Positions 10,846 through 22,958 of a stretch of DNA of 64,000 nt are shown here, one piece after another. The first letter of the stretch is position 1; every line of letters begins with the position of its first letter. The stretch is from Ottelia alismoides (Eukaryota; Streptophyta; Magnoliopsida; Alismatales; Hydrocharitaceae), in the NCBI GenBank assembly GCA_037367405.1, contig JAZKJV010003259.1, positions 372,001-436,000 of the forward strand, given 5' to 3'. The translations under genes were made by a program, and so were the position numbers. The notes below the pieces were generated by a model. That model worked only from the letters and a program-made list of their open reading frames with translations. It did not search any database and had not been told where the DNA came from.

Positions 10846-13310
10846 TCTGAGATTGAATGAACTATAAGGTCCCTCTGTACAATAAGGGTTATGTACCATG
10901 GCCAACTTGATGATCATACAGTTGTTGATTCATTGGATGAATCATAGAGGCTGATGCTTGGATGAATATCTAAGGAGTTAGATAGAGGACTCATCAAGCA
11001 TCGTCAAATGATTGTTAAGTGATGATCTCCAGTCTGAGTAGGAGATGGAAATCCTTGCTCAAATGGCTGATATCTGACTGACCTCTTGATGCAGGTCCTC
11101 TGCATGGGAATAGTGATTCGGAGGTGTCAGGTTAGTTGAGTCAATGGGTTGACTTAACGAGATCGAGATAACCAAAGACCTATGTTGAATACTGTCACAG
11201 CATAGGCATGCATCCTCTGTCCGGAGACAGATGTGTTGCTATATGTCTGAGTGTACATTTGGCAGACCAATAGGTTGATGACCTAACCAAGGTCTATACA
11301 CCGGTGAGCTGGTGTGCACGTAAGGACATATGAGTAATACGATCTCTCAAAGGGATTATACAGGTTCACTTGTGAACCGGGAGACATGAGCTCACTCATG
11401 AGGTATTGGGACTGATCAAATTCCATGCATGGTCGTCATGCTTTGGAAGCATGACATGAATTTGAAGGTAAGATATATGCTTTGTGAAAGCATATGATCT
11501 ATACCAATTCTCAGTAACCAAGATTGAGAAACTTAATGATCAAACCCTGAAGATGACAGTGAAAAAGTGATCTTTATCTTCAGAATGATCATAGGTCTTC
11601 CAGTATGTAGGATGTACAGGTATTGGGAATACCTGAGGGTGATGTGATCATAAACGATTGTATAACCATGACGCTTCCATTCTGAGGGAGTGATGAAACA
11701 AGTTTGGATTTTACTGACTCCTCTCATTAGAGAAGTGACCTAATCTTAGTCCATGAAATGGACATTGATCTGAATGAGATTCGGATACAATGAGAAGATT
11801 AGGTCTACGGTCTTGATTTGATCAAGCATCAGTGGGAGGTCCATGGGATCTGGATTTGAGATATGATCTCAACATCCAAGTCACTATGTGTGGAACAATA
11901 CAATCGCCATGTCCTTATCTCCAAGTATCTGCGAACAAATCGCATTATTCTTGAAGGGTTCGAAAATAATTCCATAAGATCTAAGCAATGAAGAAATAAT
12001 GATTAAATGTTATTTAATCATCTTGATGTGTGTAGAAGATTATCCAATATAATTAAATATGATTTAATTATTATGGATAAGAATAATGTGGATAGAAATA
12101 TCCAATTATTCATAATATATTATAAATGTGATTTATAATGTATTAGAGAGAGATAATTATAATTTATATTTGTTGATTAATTATTATGTATATTGGATAC
12201 ACATTGTGTGATTAATTGACAAAGCAAATTATATGTTGTTTTGGGTTGTGAATATGATTCACAATTTTTCAATGGCAAGATTGCAATATTCTCAAATATA
12301 ATTGTGAATTATTTTTGATGAATAATTCCCAACAAAAGTTGTTGGAAATAAATAATAGAGAAATTCAAGGAGATGTGCAATCTCATGGAAATCCATGAGA
12401 TTGCCCCACTTTGGAAGGTGGTGGGCGACACCCAATTCCTATATGGAATGGGTGGCCGTCCAACCCATTTCATGGGGATGCATGATCTCCTTTGTAATCT
12501 TCTATTTATTTGATTGATTTAATTTTAGGATTGATATGTATTTGATTTGTCAAATATATTTTAATCTAAATTAAATCACAAGTTGTTGGTTTTTACCAAC
12601 AACATTCTTGGCCATTGGATTGACATAAATCAATCTCATCCATTGATTTTATATGTCCCATGGATTGAGATCCATGGATCCCAAAACCCTATAAATAGAG
12701 AGGCATACCATGCTCTCTATTTACATGTAATATTGGAGCTCTTTCTCTCTCTCATTTTCTTCTCACACGCCAATCTCTCTCTCCCTCTTCTTGGTGGTCG
12801 TCCACCAAACCCTAGAGGAGAGACTCGTCGACGCTCTCGCCACCGTGCCGCCGCTTCGACGTTCTTCGGTTCTCCGTCTTCTTGGAGTGCTACGCTCGCA
12901 AAGGAGACGTTCGATCTCGTACGACGAGATCAGGAGCAACCGTGCTTGGATCATCTTCTTGGATCGCGAGGACTACGCGGTTCATCCCCGCGCTCACAAG
13001 CGATCTCACCGACGATCAGACTTAAGACAAGAGGTCTCTTTCTTTAGAGACTTGATCAACTACGCTTCAAGAGGTATTCCTTTATACTTGTTGTGGTTAT
13101 AGATGAAACGATCCGAGAATTGTTCTTGGATCATGTGGTTTCATCGGATGAAAAATTTTAAATTCCGCTGCTCAGAACAACTAGTACGACTAGTCGTTCT
13201 TCGTCGTATCCGATACGACGATCACGCTTCCGTGATGCGCTTGAGGATAATCCATATCCTTCAACTTGTTGGCGGGTTGCTTGCCCTAATTCCCTACCAC
13301 TCCAAGTAGG
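10846..13310 (+). mobile_element. Long LTR-like region (probable Ty1/copia LTR)
   Basis: A long stretch with the look of a Sirevirus/Maximus-type LTR: AT-rich U3, then cctataaatagagaggc (TATA, about 12689-12705), then a CT-rich and GC-rich R/U5 (12740-13230) ending near 'aaattccgctgctcag'. Open frames of about 100-150 codons at 12583-13102 are compositional. I could not find paired ends or a target duplication, so limits and family are inferred. Confidence 0.35.
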
Positions 13311-14939
13311 GGTACATCTCCCGTGAGACTTCCCTCCTGTCGATCTCCAACGACCATTCTTTCTTGGGTGCGCCGCCTTGCATGCAAATTGACATCATCC
13401 CAGGCTGAATGGTGCATATCAGCCAATCAACGTACCTAAAGTTGCATATCCCGCGCACGGAGAACTTCATGCGATATCACCCCTAACATCAAAGAAGCAT
13501 GTGGAGGACTAAAAGCTTGGAAAGGAAGATGATGCTTTGCCACCAACGCTTCGACCTGTTAGTGAAGTGACTCACTGGATTCGACACAAGGTGATAGATA
13601 GGCTACTCTAGGGAAAGCAACTCAACTTGTCAATGTCGCTTTCTTTTTTAATAATCATTCCTCTAAATTACTGCCAACCGCTAAATCCAATTTCGAGAAA
13701 AATTCATGGTTCATGTGGTACTCAACTACTTTAGGAGACGAGGTACCGTAAGATGCACCCATCGAAAATGTTTTCAAAATCTCATGAACCATCTCCAGAT
13801 TTGCAAGGATCCTCCTTCCCAGAAGAACCCTAGGGGCACCGACACCCTAGGCGATGGTGAGCTTTTCTCCATCTCCTCCGATTGATACCAACACCTCCAA
13901 GCGACAATGCCACCCTCTCCAGGCTATCTCCAGCGTGAGCACGAACACCCGCACCTTTGTGCATCCTCTCCTATGTCCTGATAGAGGCAACAAAGACTCC
14001 TTTGACTGGCATGAACATATCTCCTCCATCAAGTTTCATCATTGGCAGCAACAACACCTTCTGGATTTGGGCTCCTCGAGCCCTAAGATTTGTAGGTAAC
14101 AAAGAAAAGGGAGGGGGTTGAACATCTCCTAAATAGGCCCCTCCTCCATTCATTCTATTTCTTAAAGCCCAAAGATGGGCCACTGCTTCTTTGTATTAAA
14201 AAATAAAAATGAAGCCCAACTGATAAAAAAGGAGGTGAGCATGTTTTCCAGTCCCAATTGGGCTTTACTAATAAAAAAGGAGGCACTTTCGGGGAACAAG
14301 TAAGCCACTGTACTGCCCAAAAAAGGAATGAGAGAGAAAGAGAGAAGAGGACCGAAAGCAAACAAAGGTTGATTGAGAGAAAAAAGCGAATATCCAAAAA
14401 AAGAGGATCGGTACAAAAAAGGAGAATTTTATATTTGAAAAAGGCTATTGTACAAAAGAAGTCGTACAGAAAAAAGAGAATAGCCGGAAAAAAGAGATGG
14501 CTGCAAAAAAATGATTTGTGCTATAAAGAAAGAAAAAAACAAGAGGATTTTGTTAGTGAAGTTGGAGGAGGGGGGTTAAATTAAATGTGGAGCCCTCATA
14601 GCTTGATGGTTTCCTAATCTTCTTTAAGGAACTTTGGGATTTGGTTGTATAAGAGTTCAATGTGTGGAAAACATGTCTTTGGTACAGTTATCTTTTTGTC
14701 ACCTAGGAAGACAATGACATAAAGGATTGATGATTTCATGTTGATCGTACTCTTTTATTCTATTTATCTATGTATAGAAAATCTCCTTTTGGACATGTTG
14801 CACGCAGTACTAAATTATCTGATTAACCCTTGGAAAATGATTTTTATACTAGGCATACTAATAATGGATAATGTAATGATGCTTCAGAATGGCGGGGGAT
14901 TGTAAGAGGAGATGTGTGCTTGATTTGTTTTAATTTGGA
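13311..14939. other. Intron filler, no identifiable gene
   Basis: Unassigned. 13320-14100 is mixed-composition sequence that may be the interior of the LTR element before it. 14160-14300 contains the phrase 'gggctt-ac-aataaaaaaggagg' twice (about 14208-14232 and 14261-14284). 14330-14540 is strongly purine-rich (AAAAAAG tracts), giving an artefactual Lys/Arg-rich frame. Confidence 0.35.
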
Positions 14940-16303
14940 TTTAAATATCTTGATATATCATTGATATATCAATATCAGCAAGTTAACAAAAACGATATCA
15001 CTCGGGATATCGATATCGACCGATCTGCTTGGAAAGGAAGATAGTGCTTGATTTGCTTTAAATTTAGATTTAAATATCCTGATATATATATATATCCATA
15101 TCAGCAAGTTAACGATAACGATATCACATGAGATATCGATATCGACTGATATCGAGCGGTAGTATGTCATCTCATAACATTGATATCAACGAAATTGATG
15201 TATTTAGTGCATGCTTTCTTCCATTTTGATCGACAAAGTTGATATCATGTCGATATCAATACGGTATCATCGATATCGACCCTGTTGCTTGATTTCACTG
15301 CTTGTTTTTATTAAGCAAGGATCTTGGAAAGTAGTTTTGACTTTGCAAGCTCTATAGATTGATTTGTTTAAGATTTTATATAAACAGTCCTTGTATTGAC
15401 ACACATGGATATAAATCCGACTCGAATAAGTAACCACATTTCTAATTAGTAAGTAATAGTAATCTATCAATATGAATCCAAGACAAGCCCTTGGTATTGA
15501 TTATCTTAGTGCATGAGAAATTTTAGATTCTAATCTATCTTAGATCATCATCTTTCAAATATATGATTATCATGAATGATGTACTATGTAGTATACATGC
15601 TATTATACGATATTTGTTTATTTCATTTCAGATATCTTTAAGACTTTTGTTTATACATGGTATACCATATAATATATTGTTAATATGTTAAATGCATCTC
15701 CTTCATGTCTGTAAGAGTATATTCGTAAATTTAAAACTAAGATGATTTTATATTCACGAGAAATTTCTCTTTTGACCATTTTTTTATATTTCCACCGATA
15801 TGTATATGATATATCCCAATATATTCTTTTCAATACATATTGATACGATATCGATACTTCAAACCTTGCTCCAATCGGCATTGGTTTTCTTTAGTTCAGT
15901 TAGAAAGTTTGTTTCTAATATATTTAATTAATCTTGTTCCATTCAAAATTATGAATGATGTTCTTTGGAAACTATATTTTATTATGTTCATTCGTTTATT
16001 TGTTTGATATATAGCTCAGTATTTTGTTTATGTATAATATATAAAGTGATATAAAGTTGATATGCTAAATGCACGTCCTTTGTTACTAGGTTATGTTTCG
16101 AATTTGTTATTTCCTTTCTGATACAGTTAAAATTCAAACATTGGCAGCAATGATATGCAATAATAATTTGTATTGGTATGCTAAATAGACCTCATTATTG
16201 CATATAGGTGTGTATTTATAAGCTATTTATTGTTTAATAAGTAAGATGATCTTAATTTGCGGAAAAAAATATTTTTTGCACCATTTCTGAGATTTCCACC
16301 GAT
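14940..16303. mobile_element. hAT-like composite element A3 (TATCGATA class), truncated
   Basis: GATATCGATATCGAC arrays at 14945-15290 contain a tandem duplication of about 120 bp (14923-15035 and 15045-15160, both with 'cttgattt-ctttaa-tt' and 'tatcagcaagttaac'). A right-end array at 15780-15868 finishes CGATACTTCAAACCTTG. A second, truncated right-end-like block (16226-16303) repeats 'cttaatttgcgg…atttccaccgatat'. The 'gaccatttttt-atatttccacc' backbone is shared with the GAAATTTC-class element at 62300. No intact left end or TSD was found. It abuts and truncates the copia element to its right. Confidence 0.6.
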
Positions 16304-16503
16304 ATCGTGTGAAGAGATGAAGCCACTAGCATATGGGGACGATACCAATCTATAGAAACCTCCCTGCTCACAACCAGTTCCAACCATCTTGTCTGTAAGA
16401 ATGTGAAAATGGATCAAATATGGCACGAAAATATAAGTCTTTTGTGATCTGACTAATAGACAATAAATTCATAGAAAATTATGAGCATAAAAAACGTTCT
16501 CTA

Positions 16504-16636
16504 GGGGCCTGTTTGGTTGCTGGGTTGGACTGGGTTGGGTTGGGCTGGGTTGGGATGGGTGAATAGTAATCTGTGAGGAGGAAGTACCCTTGTGAATAGT
16601 AACCAGGGTTGGGCCAACCCTCCCCAACCCCAGACC
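16504..16636. mobile_element. PIF/Harbinger-like MITE (first of pair)
   Basis: Begins GGGGCCTGTTTGGTTGC and is bordered by CTA at 16501-16503 and 16637-16639. Rich in GGGTTGG words. The right end is less well conserved (CAACCCCAGACC). Inserted in the protease/integrase interval of the copia element. Confidence 0.6.
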
Positions 16637-16639
16637 CTA

Positions 16640-16766
16640 GGGGTCTGTTTGGTTGCAGGGTTGGGGAGGGTTGGGCAGGGTTGGGTACTATTCACAGGGG
16701 TACCCCCTCCTCACAATTTACTATTCACCCAGCCCAACCCTGCCCAACCCTGCAACCAAACAGACC
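16640..16766. mobile_element. PIF/Harbinger-like MITE (second of pair)
   Basis: TIRs GGTCTGTTTGGTTGCAGGG and CCCTGCAACCAAACAGACC are perfectly complementary. CTA lies on both sides (16637-16639, 16767-16769), shared with the adjacent copy. Ends of the form GGNCTGTTTGG with a 3-bp duplication are typical of Tourist-like MITEs. Confidence 0.75.
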
Positions 16767-17059
16767 CTAGACGCGTTATCGAAGTCAACTGCACCTCCCC
16801 ATGTCCAATAATGGGAGAGTGGGTCCCATCTGCTATGACTACAGATATGTCTGGTTGAATCGATTTATGTGTTCTAATCTGTCCTCAATCATCACAAGAT
16901 GATGTGAATCTCCTGAGTCCATAATCTGTTCTGACAAACCTGCTCTCTAGCAGTTAGTAAAAGCATATACAATATCTGATGTTGTGGCAGATGTTGACGC
17001 ACCTACCATTTAAGATCCAGAAGGGAGCAGTAGACGACCCTTGTGCATGCATAATCTCT

Positions 17060-17944
17060 CTCAATCATGCCACGAACTCATCAAACCTCTGATCCAATGC
17101 GGGAGGAGGAACACCAAGTGGCGAAGTCTGTTCTGCATCCCGAGCTGAAGCAGGAAAACCATGCTTGGAGTAACATGTATCCTCAGAATGACCTTTCCTG
17201 TGGCAGTAAGTACATGGCTGACGGGGTCGATTACCCCATAACCTGTCGCGCCATGCCTACGGTGGTATTGTGTAGAGCTTCCTCCACCACGAAGTGCAGC
17301 CATAGTCGAGGTGGTCATAGACTATTGAGTAGCACTTTCAGATACAATAGAGAGCCTACTCAATCTGCGATATGCCTCTTCCATTGGAGGTATAGTGGCA
17401 TCAGTAAGGATTTGTGATCGAGTTGCATCATATTCAGAATCAAGAGCTGCTAGAAAGACTCAGGCCTTCACCGAATCTCTGTAAGCCTTGAATTGTTCTG
17501 GCAAAGCAGCCAAGGGAATGAAGCCATGAAGCTTCTCAAATATACCCCTGAGAGAAGTGTAAATGGTATGAAGACGACACCAGTTTTACTTTGATGTGAA
17601 GATGTCATGCTGAAGTTAACAATGAGGATATCCCACATCGCCTTTGTTGTAGGCTGACTTAAAAATTTAGAATACCATTTGTTATCTCCACCGACACCGT
17701 CCCAGAGAGCCAAACATACGCATATGTGTCATTTGCCTCCCACGAGGCGTTAACCCCAATCTTGTCACTTGGCTCATCCCATGTGAGACTGTGCTTCTTG
17801 TCGTTGCACTGCATTAGGCTCATGAATTATATAGCCCTTAGTTCATAATTAGTCACATCCATATTGGCAATAGGTGTTGGACCTTTGAAGGCACCCAATA
17901 ATGGGACGTCGGCTTTTGGAGTCGACCTTGTTGTCTGACATGAC
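17060..17944 (-). pseudogene. Copia Gag pseudogene with CCHC zinc knuckle
   Basis: The start ATG on the minus strand is at 17944-17942 (MSDNKVDSKS…). Further on, frames give KHSLTWDEPSDKIG, then a stretch with ALDSEYDATRSQI, and finally the zinc knuckle CTYCHRKGHSEDTC (C-x2-C-x4-H-x4-C) near 17170-17220. These are the usual parts of a copia UBN2/Gag polypeptide that packages retrotransposon RNA. At least two frame changes and stops separate them, so it is dead. Confidence 0.75.
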
Positions 17945-18871
17945 GACGATTGCTACAAAAATTGGGGTTCTAAACAAGAATGAATGTGTATACATGGGCA
18001 TACAAGAAGATGGTTGTAGGTGTAGACCAAGGTTTGAAAAAATGAAAGGCGGAAAGAGGTATTTTCCCTGGAAGCAAGTCATAGCCTCGAGGCGATCGAG
18101 GCATAAACCTCAGTTTGTATAGGAAAATAATTACAAAAAGTATAACAAATATATTGATTGATGAAATAATCTAATATGACAGACATACAATATATAACAT
18201 TGTAATATATGATGAAATTATGAAGATAAGAATATGAAAAAAAGATATGCAAAACCATTAACCTTTCTACTAAATTTCTACCCAATCAAAAAGAAAATCA
18301 TTGACCACTAAAATATTTATCAGAAAGGGAGTCATTGGCTATAGTTGTCATTAAAGATATTCAAGATGTTGATATGAATCATATGATTTGAATTTTGAAT
18401 CCTAACTGTATTTTATATTGAACCCAGTTGAGGAACGGTCAGATATCTCCCTGTGCCACCATACCCTACCAATACGAGGGTCTACCTACCACTACCTGTG
18501 GGACTAGGAAGGCCCATGCGGGGCCCCCTTGCAGGGTTTGCAGGGGGCAGCGCCCCGTCCTGAAAATTTTTCTTATATGGGTATTCGAATTTTCATGCAT
18601 CTGAGATTTGTGGATTCATATATTTAAGGGAGTAATATTAAGAGTTCAATGAAATAATAGGATGTTGATGGTAAATATGAATAAGAAAAAGGTCAAATTT
18701 AAGCATTCATCTTGTATAAATATATCCTCGACAACTAGGCCTTTATAAACATCTAAAACTACCAATAGAACTAATTATTTTATTAAAAAATGCTTGGTAA
18801 ATCCATAAAGTTTCAGGTATCGCCTTGATCATCCGAGGTGCTCGCCTCGGTCAGGGGGTCTGAGGCGGTCA

Positions 18872-21800
18872 TGTTAGAAAATAAGAATGCGGAAACGTAT
18901 CAGAAAAACAAAGATAAAACATGAAGAACGAGATTTTTACGTGGAACCCTGCTCCCTAAGAAGCAGGATGAAACCACGGGAGAACGCCTCAAAGGTTGGT
19001 AGCCTATTGCTTTTTCCCTCGGGATACAATGGATGTGGGGGTTTATATATAGCTTCCACTGAGTCTCCACATCCCACAACTTGTAGATGTGGGACTAAAC
19101 TCATGGATGTGTACCCATTTCCCACATAAGTGACGCATAACCAAATACTCCAACACTCCCCCTTAAGATGGAGCATGCAATGCTCAGCTTGGACAAAAAG
19201 AAAGAAATCTCAACTCACACTACAAGACACTACATACAATATCAACTCAACGTGCACAAATGTCAATGTTGTCGAGGACGTTGCTTGTCACGCCGTGCAT
19301 GTGAGGAGGGCGAACGGGCTGGATTGTGGGTCAAACTGAATCTCCTCGTTTTAGAGCTTGTGCTCTGTACTACGTATGTCAGAGTCACTGCAATTGAAAT
19401 GATTCTCCTCGTCAGAGTACTCTGGCTCGCCACAACATGTGGGCAACTGCTCCATCTCTGAAAAAGGCAAACAAAGAGCATCGCTAATTATCCATATGTA
19501 GATCTCTGAAGATGGGTCTCTCTCATAGGGACCTCAAAGTGGGTTCTCTCTCATAGGAACCTTAGAAGGATCTCGTACTGAAGTTCATGATCGCTTGAGA
19601 ATGGAGTCTGAAGAAGTCTCCTCGTCGCAGAAGTGGGTCTCTCCCATCTAGTACAGAGAATGGTACTCTACTCTGGAGTCCCTTTGAAACCACATGAAAA
19701 CCCTAGCTCACATAGAATAGGGAATGGTATCTCTACTCAGGAGTCCCTATGGAACACATGAAAAGTCTGGTCGAAACATAAAAGATGGGGACCACATAAA
19801 AGATGATAAACATGTGTACATTTGAAAAGATCGCATACATGATACAACTGAAGACTCGGAACCAATATCACGTTGAGTCTGAGAAATCTGAACTGTAGAG
19901 TCTGGAAATTCTGGCTGGTCTAGAATCTGATTCTGGAACAGACCTTTGACTCTACATAATACTCCCCCTTTCTCCCATACTAATCAGAATATATGTCATC
20001 GACTATGTTGGGAGAAGACAAGAAGATGGGAAAAACAACAAAACATCACAAATGTCGATCTCATTTTTTTCGGTTTCTTTCTCTCTCTTTTTTAATCATT
20101 CTTTTTTAAAAAAATCGACTATTTCTTCTCCCTTTTTTAATAGCCAACTCATTTTTTATCGCATACGATTTTTTTGTACGCATCTCTTTTCTCATTTTTT
20201 TGAAATCATTTTCTAACTAATTTCCTTTAAAAAACACCGCCAATTGGGGCTGGAATGTGCTGCAGAGGGAGATTTTTTTTAAAAAAAACTCGTATCGTGC
20301 CCTTTTTATTTAGATTCCAAGTGGGAATCCTACTCTCGAACCGCCCCCCTGACAATTGGGGTTTCTGTTGCGTGCTGCCCCTGATGGGTGGGGGCTTCTT
20401 CGTTTTTAGCCGCCACCCCCGAAGATTGCGTGCCAGGAGATGAGGCGCAAGGAGGAGCTGCCTCGGAGGAAGCCCACCGTTGACTAGAACTTGGATTGTT
20501 GGAGGTAGACGGGGCTCGCTGCCCTAGAAAGTGGCCTCCCTCCCTCTCTCTCTTTTTCCGTTGGAGGGGCGCGACCTAAAGGTCGACGAGAAGGGGAGAT
20601 GATCGGCGCGATGCGATCGCGCCAGCACAAGGGAGGAGAATGGGTGGCGCGTCGTTGCTTGGAGGGGCTTGACAGGGAGGGGCTACCGCTTGGTGAGGCA
20701 TGGTGACGGTGATGTGCTGCCACCAGGAGATTGCAGAGGAGCCGCAGGCTCACGCGCTGCTTGGATAAGGAGCTGCAGCAGAGTGGGGGAGCTTGGCTCC
20801 GAGCGCCGCCATCGATTAATTTTTTTTTGTAAAATCTGCCTGGGATATCATGAGAGGTAGCAGCACCCAATGGGATGTGCCAAAGAATCTCGATATGGGC
20901 TGCCTCGAGCCTGGAGTGCCGCCTGGAGCGTCGCACGGTGCGGTGAGCGTGGAACGAACACGTGACCATTAGATGGGGCCACAACTGGAAGATGTTGCCT
21001 GGAGGAACGAATACAGTGGCTAGGGCTAGGGCTAGAGGTTTGGTTGGAGGAGAGAGACGACTTATTGCCTGGGCTTGGAGCCTTAGCTAGATGGACAAGG
21101 CTTGGAGGCTCCTGATGCGAGGAGCATGCGCATTGGGGCTGCGAGGGCTCGCACGTTGCACAAGCGCCTGGGGAGGCACGATCTGGAGATGATCTTGTGT
21201 GAGACATGATTAGGATTTTCAACGAAACCCTAGAATTCAAACTGCAGAATCTTCTTGGATGAATCACAATTTTTAAATGCAGAGATAATCTTTACAATCA
21301 GATCTTCAACATAAAAAAACGAATCTTGAACAGAAATAAGAACTTGAAATCCTCAAGAATCGACCTGGCTCTGATACCATGTTAAAATATAGGAATGCGA
21401 AAGCGTAACAAAGAAATAAAGATAAAATATGGAGAACAAGATTTTTACATGGAACCCTACTCCCTAAGGAGCGGGATGAAACCACGGGAGAACGCCTCAA
21501 AGGGCTGGTAGTCTATTATTTTTCTCTCGGGATACAATGTACTCACTTAATGGTCTAGTAGCAGGACAGTGTGTCTACCACACAAAAGACCAGGGTTCAA
21601 ATCCCACTCTTGCAGGGGTTGCGTTAGGTAGTCTACGGCCAGCGTAAAAAATAGTCGAATCTTTCAACATGGATTTGAGCAAGAATCCATATAGCCGACC
21701 CTACTTATAGTGGGAGAAGGCTTAGTACTTTTTTTATACAATGGGTGTGGAGGCCTATATATAGCCCCCATTGAGTCTCCACATCTCACAACTGGTAGAT

Positions 21801-21886
21801 GTGGGACTAAACTTATGGATGTGGTAAATGGAGGGATCCATTTACCCATCTCCCACATAAGTGACGTATAACCAAATACTCCAACA
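18872..21886 (-). mobile_element. Non-autonomous LTR retrotransposon, minus strand
   Basis: The 3' LTR is 18872-19155 (284 bp) and the 5' LTR is 21380-21886 (507 bp including a 196-bp SINE). Both have TGTT…/…ACA ends. A primer-binding site TGGTATCAGAGCCAGG (initiator tRNA-Met type) directly follows the 5' LTR (complement at about 21364-21379), and a polypurine tract AAGGGGGAG precedes the 3' LTR (complement 19156-19164). Flanking 5-mers are GGTCA/GGTCG. The 2.2-kb interior has GC-rich frames of up to 166 codons (20484-20984, 20848-21267) but no gag, protease, RT or integrase motif. It must have moved with enzymes from a copia relative. Confidence 0.8.
21540..21735 (+). mobile_element. tRNA-derived SINE
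   Basis: A 196-bp insertion, absent from the sister LTR, with an 8-bp target duplication ATACAATG (21532-21539, 21736-21743). It has an A box (TGGTCTAGTAGCAGG) and B box (GGTTCAAATCCC) spaced as in a pol III promoter, then a plant-SINE-like 3' body ending GTGGGAGAAGGCTTAGTAC and a T-rich tail. It has no coding capacity and would need LINE machinery. Confidence 0.85.
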
Positions 21887-22419
21887 GGTCGCCTCGGCTC
21901 TTTTCCTCCGTCATGTTTCCCCTCAAGCGTCTTTACGCCTTGAGGTGTGTTTTTTCAAACAATGGTATATACTCATACCACAACCTCTTCCATTCGTTAA
22001 AGGTCTCTTCGTGTAACTAGGGTGGTTTTAGATGATCAAACCACACCCTAAAAACCCAAAATCAGACTGGGAGCGATTTTCAGACCTCAATGGATGTCGA
22101 AAAGAACCTCTAGAGCACCACAAGTGTCGAGACCACACAAGGAGGAAAACTCCCTTTATGGTGGCGGCGGAGGCGCTAGGCGGCTGCTGTTCAGCACACC
22201 GGCGGCGGCAGCGGCAGCCTACTGCTGCTGCTGCTAGACGCGAGGGGCAGCAGCTGCGGCAGCCTTTGGCTGCTCCGGCTGTCGCCAAACGGAAGGGGGC
22301 GGCGGCGGCCTTCGGCTGCTGCTACTGTCGAAACATGCAGGGGACACGTCTCCTTCGGTTTTGGTGGGGATGGGCGGATAGGACACAAGCTTCAGTTTAG
22401 GATCGTCGTTTTGATACCA

Positions 22420-22566
22420 TGTGGAAAGGGAAAATAGAATTGATAGATCTCATCGTGACCCTAGGGATCTCTTATACCGGAGAATAATCTTATGGGAAAA
22501 TTACATAAAGTAGATAGAAAAATAAGAAATATGAATAAAGTACAAATAAGAACAACTATCTCAACA
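22420..22566 (-). repeat. LTR of the degenerate copia element
   Basis: Runs from TGTGG beside the primer-binding-site complement (…TTGATACCA ending 22419) to …CTCAACA, giving TG…CA ends on both strands. The partner LTR on the left is missing. The region 22567-22958 that follows is ordinary intron leading to the acceptor tgcattcag. Confidence 0.5.
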
Positions 22567-22958
22567 AGTTTGGTACTTGTTGATACTTAATCAGACATAT
22601 TGTGTCTCCTCTCTTGGATCCCTTGTGTTTTGATTTGTGTTAAGTCCATATTGCTTATCAAAAGATTTTGTTTGGAAGTATGGGGCTTATGCGAACCTTT
22701 TACCGCTGCTTATTTTGAGAGAGAAAATAGAAATCTATATTTTTTGGTTATGATCCCTTGGATAACGAGACTCTGGGGAAAAATATGAATTATGCAAGTT
22801 TGGTTTCTGGTGATGCTACGATTATAAATACTATTGTTTGTTTTTCTAAGGTGCTCTCTCCAATGCAACATTCTTTAATTTTTGGTGTTCATTCATTTGT
22901 GTATCTAAACTCCACCTTAGCAGAGACTATTCTGATTTCCTACAATCTGTGCATTCAG

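Larger units (their letters stand above)
18028..21964. mobile_element. hAT-like element C (CCTCGAGG class) with nested LTR element
   Basis: The left end CAAGGTTTGAAAAAA (18028) matches the inverted right end TTTTTTCAAACAATG (21964). Flanks GTGTAGAC and GTATATAC agree at 6 of 8 bases, as an old 8-bp duplication would. GCCTCGAGGCGATCGAGGC words lie inside the left end, and GAGGTGCTCGCCTCGG plus GTCGCCTCGGC inside the right. The centre (18450-18570) holds a GC-rich hairpin-rich module (GGGGGCAGCGCCCC) that reappears inverted in the 62300 element. The LTR element at 18872-21886 sits in its right array. It is itself inserted in the 5' part of the copia Gag. Confidence 0.7.
16304..22566 (-). mobile_element. 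Degenerate Ty1/copia element, interrupted
   Basis: Reads right to left. A short LTR lies at 22420-22566 (TGTTGAG…CCACA on its own strand), then a primer-binding site TGGTATCAAAACG (complement at about 22407-22419) and a GC-rich leader (22030-22400). Gag runs from 17944, followed by a protease-like region with DSG near 16900-16925, an 'ADGTHSPIIG' stretch, and a GAG-pre-integrase motif (KMVGTGCEQGGFYRL) near 16330-16395. Reading frames are broken by several stops and shifts. The body is split by the hAT-like element at 18028-21964 and by two MITEs at 16504-16766. Its downstream half is missing. Confidence 0.75.

Noticed and set aside
12583..13102. 154- and 103-codon frames
   Set aside because: Fall in the R/U5-like part of an LTR-like region, downstream of a TATA box; low-complexity Arg/Ser composition.
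20484..21267. 166- and 139-codon minus-strand frames
   Set aside because: GC-rich interior of a non-autonomous LTR element. No Gag or Pol motif and no relation to each other's frame.
21540..21640. tRNA-gene-like A and B boxes
   Set aside because: No cloverleaf can be completed, and the segment has a target duplication and SINE tail. It is a SINE rather than a tRNA gene.
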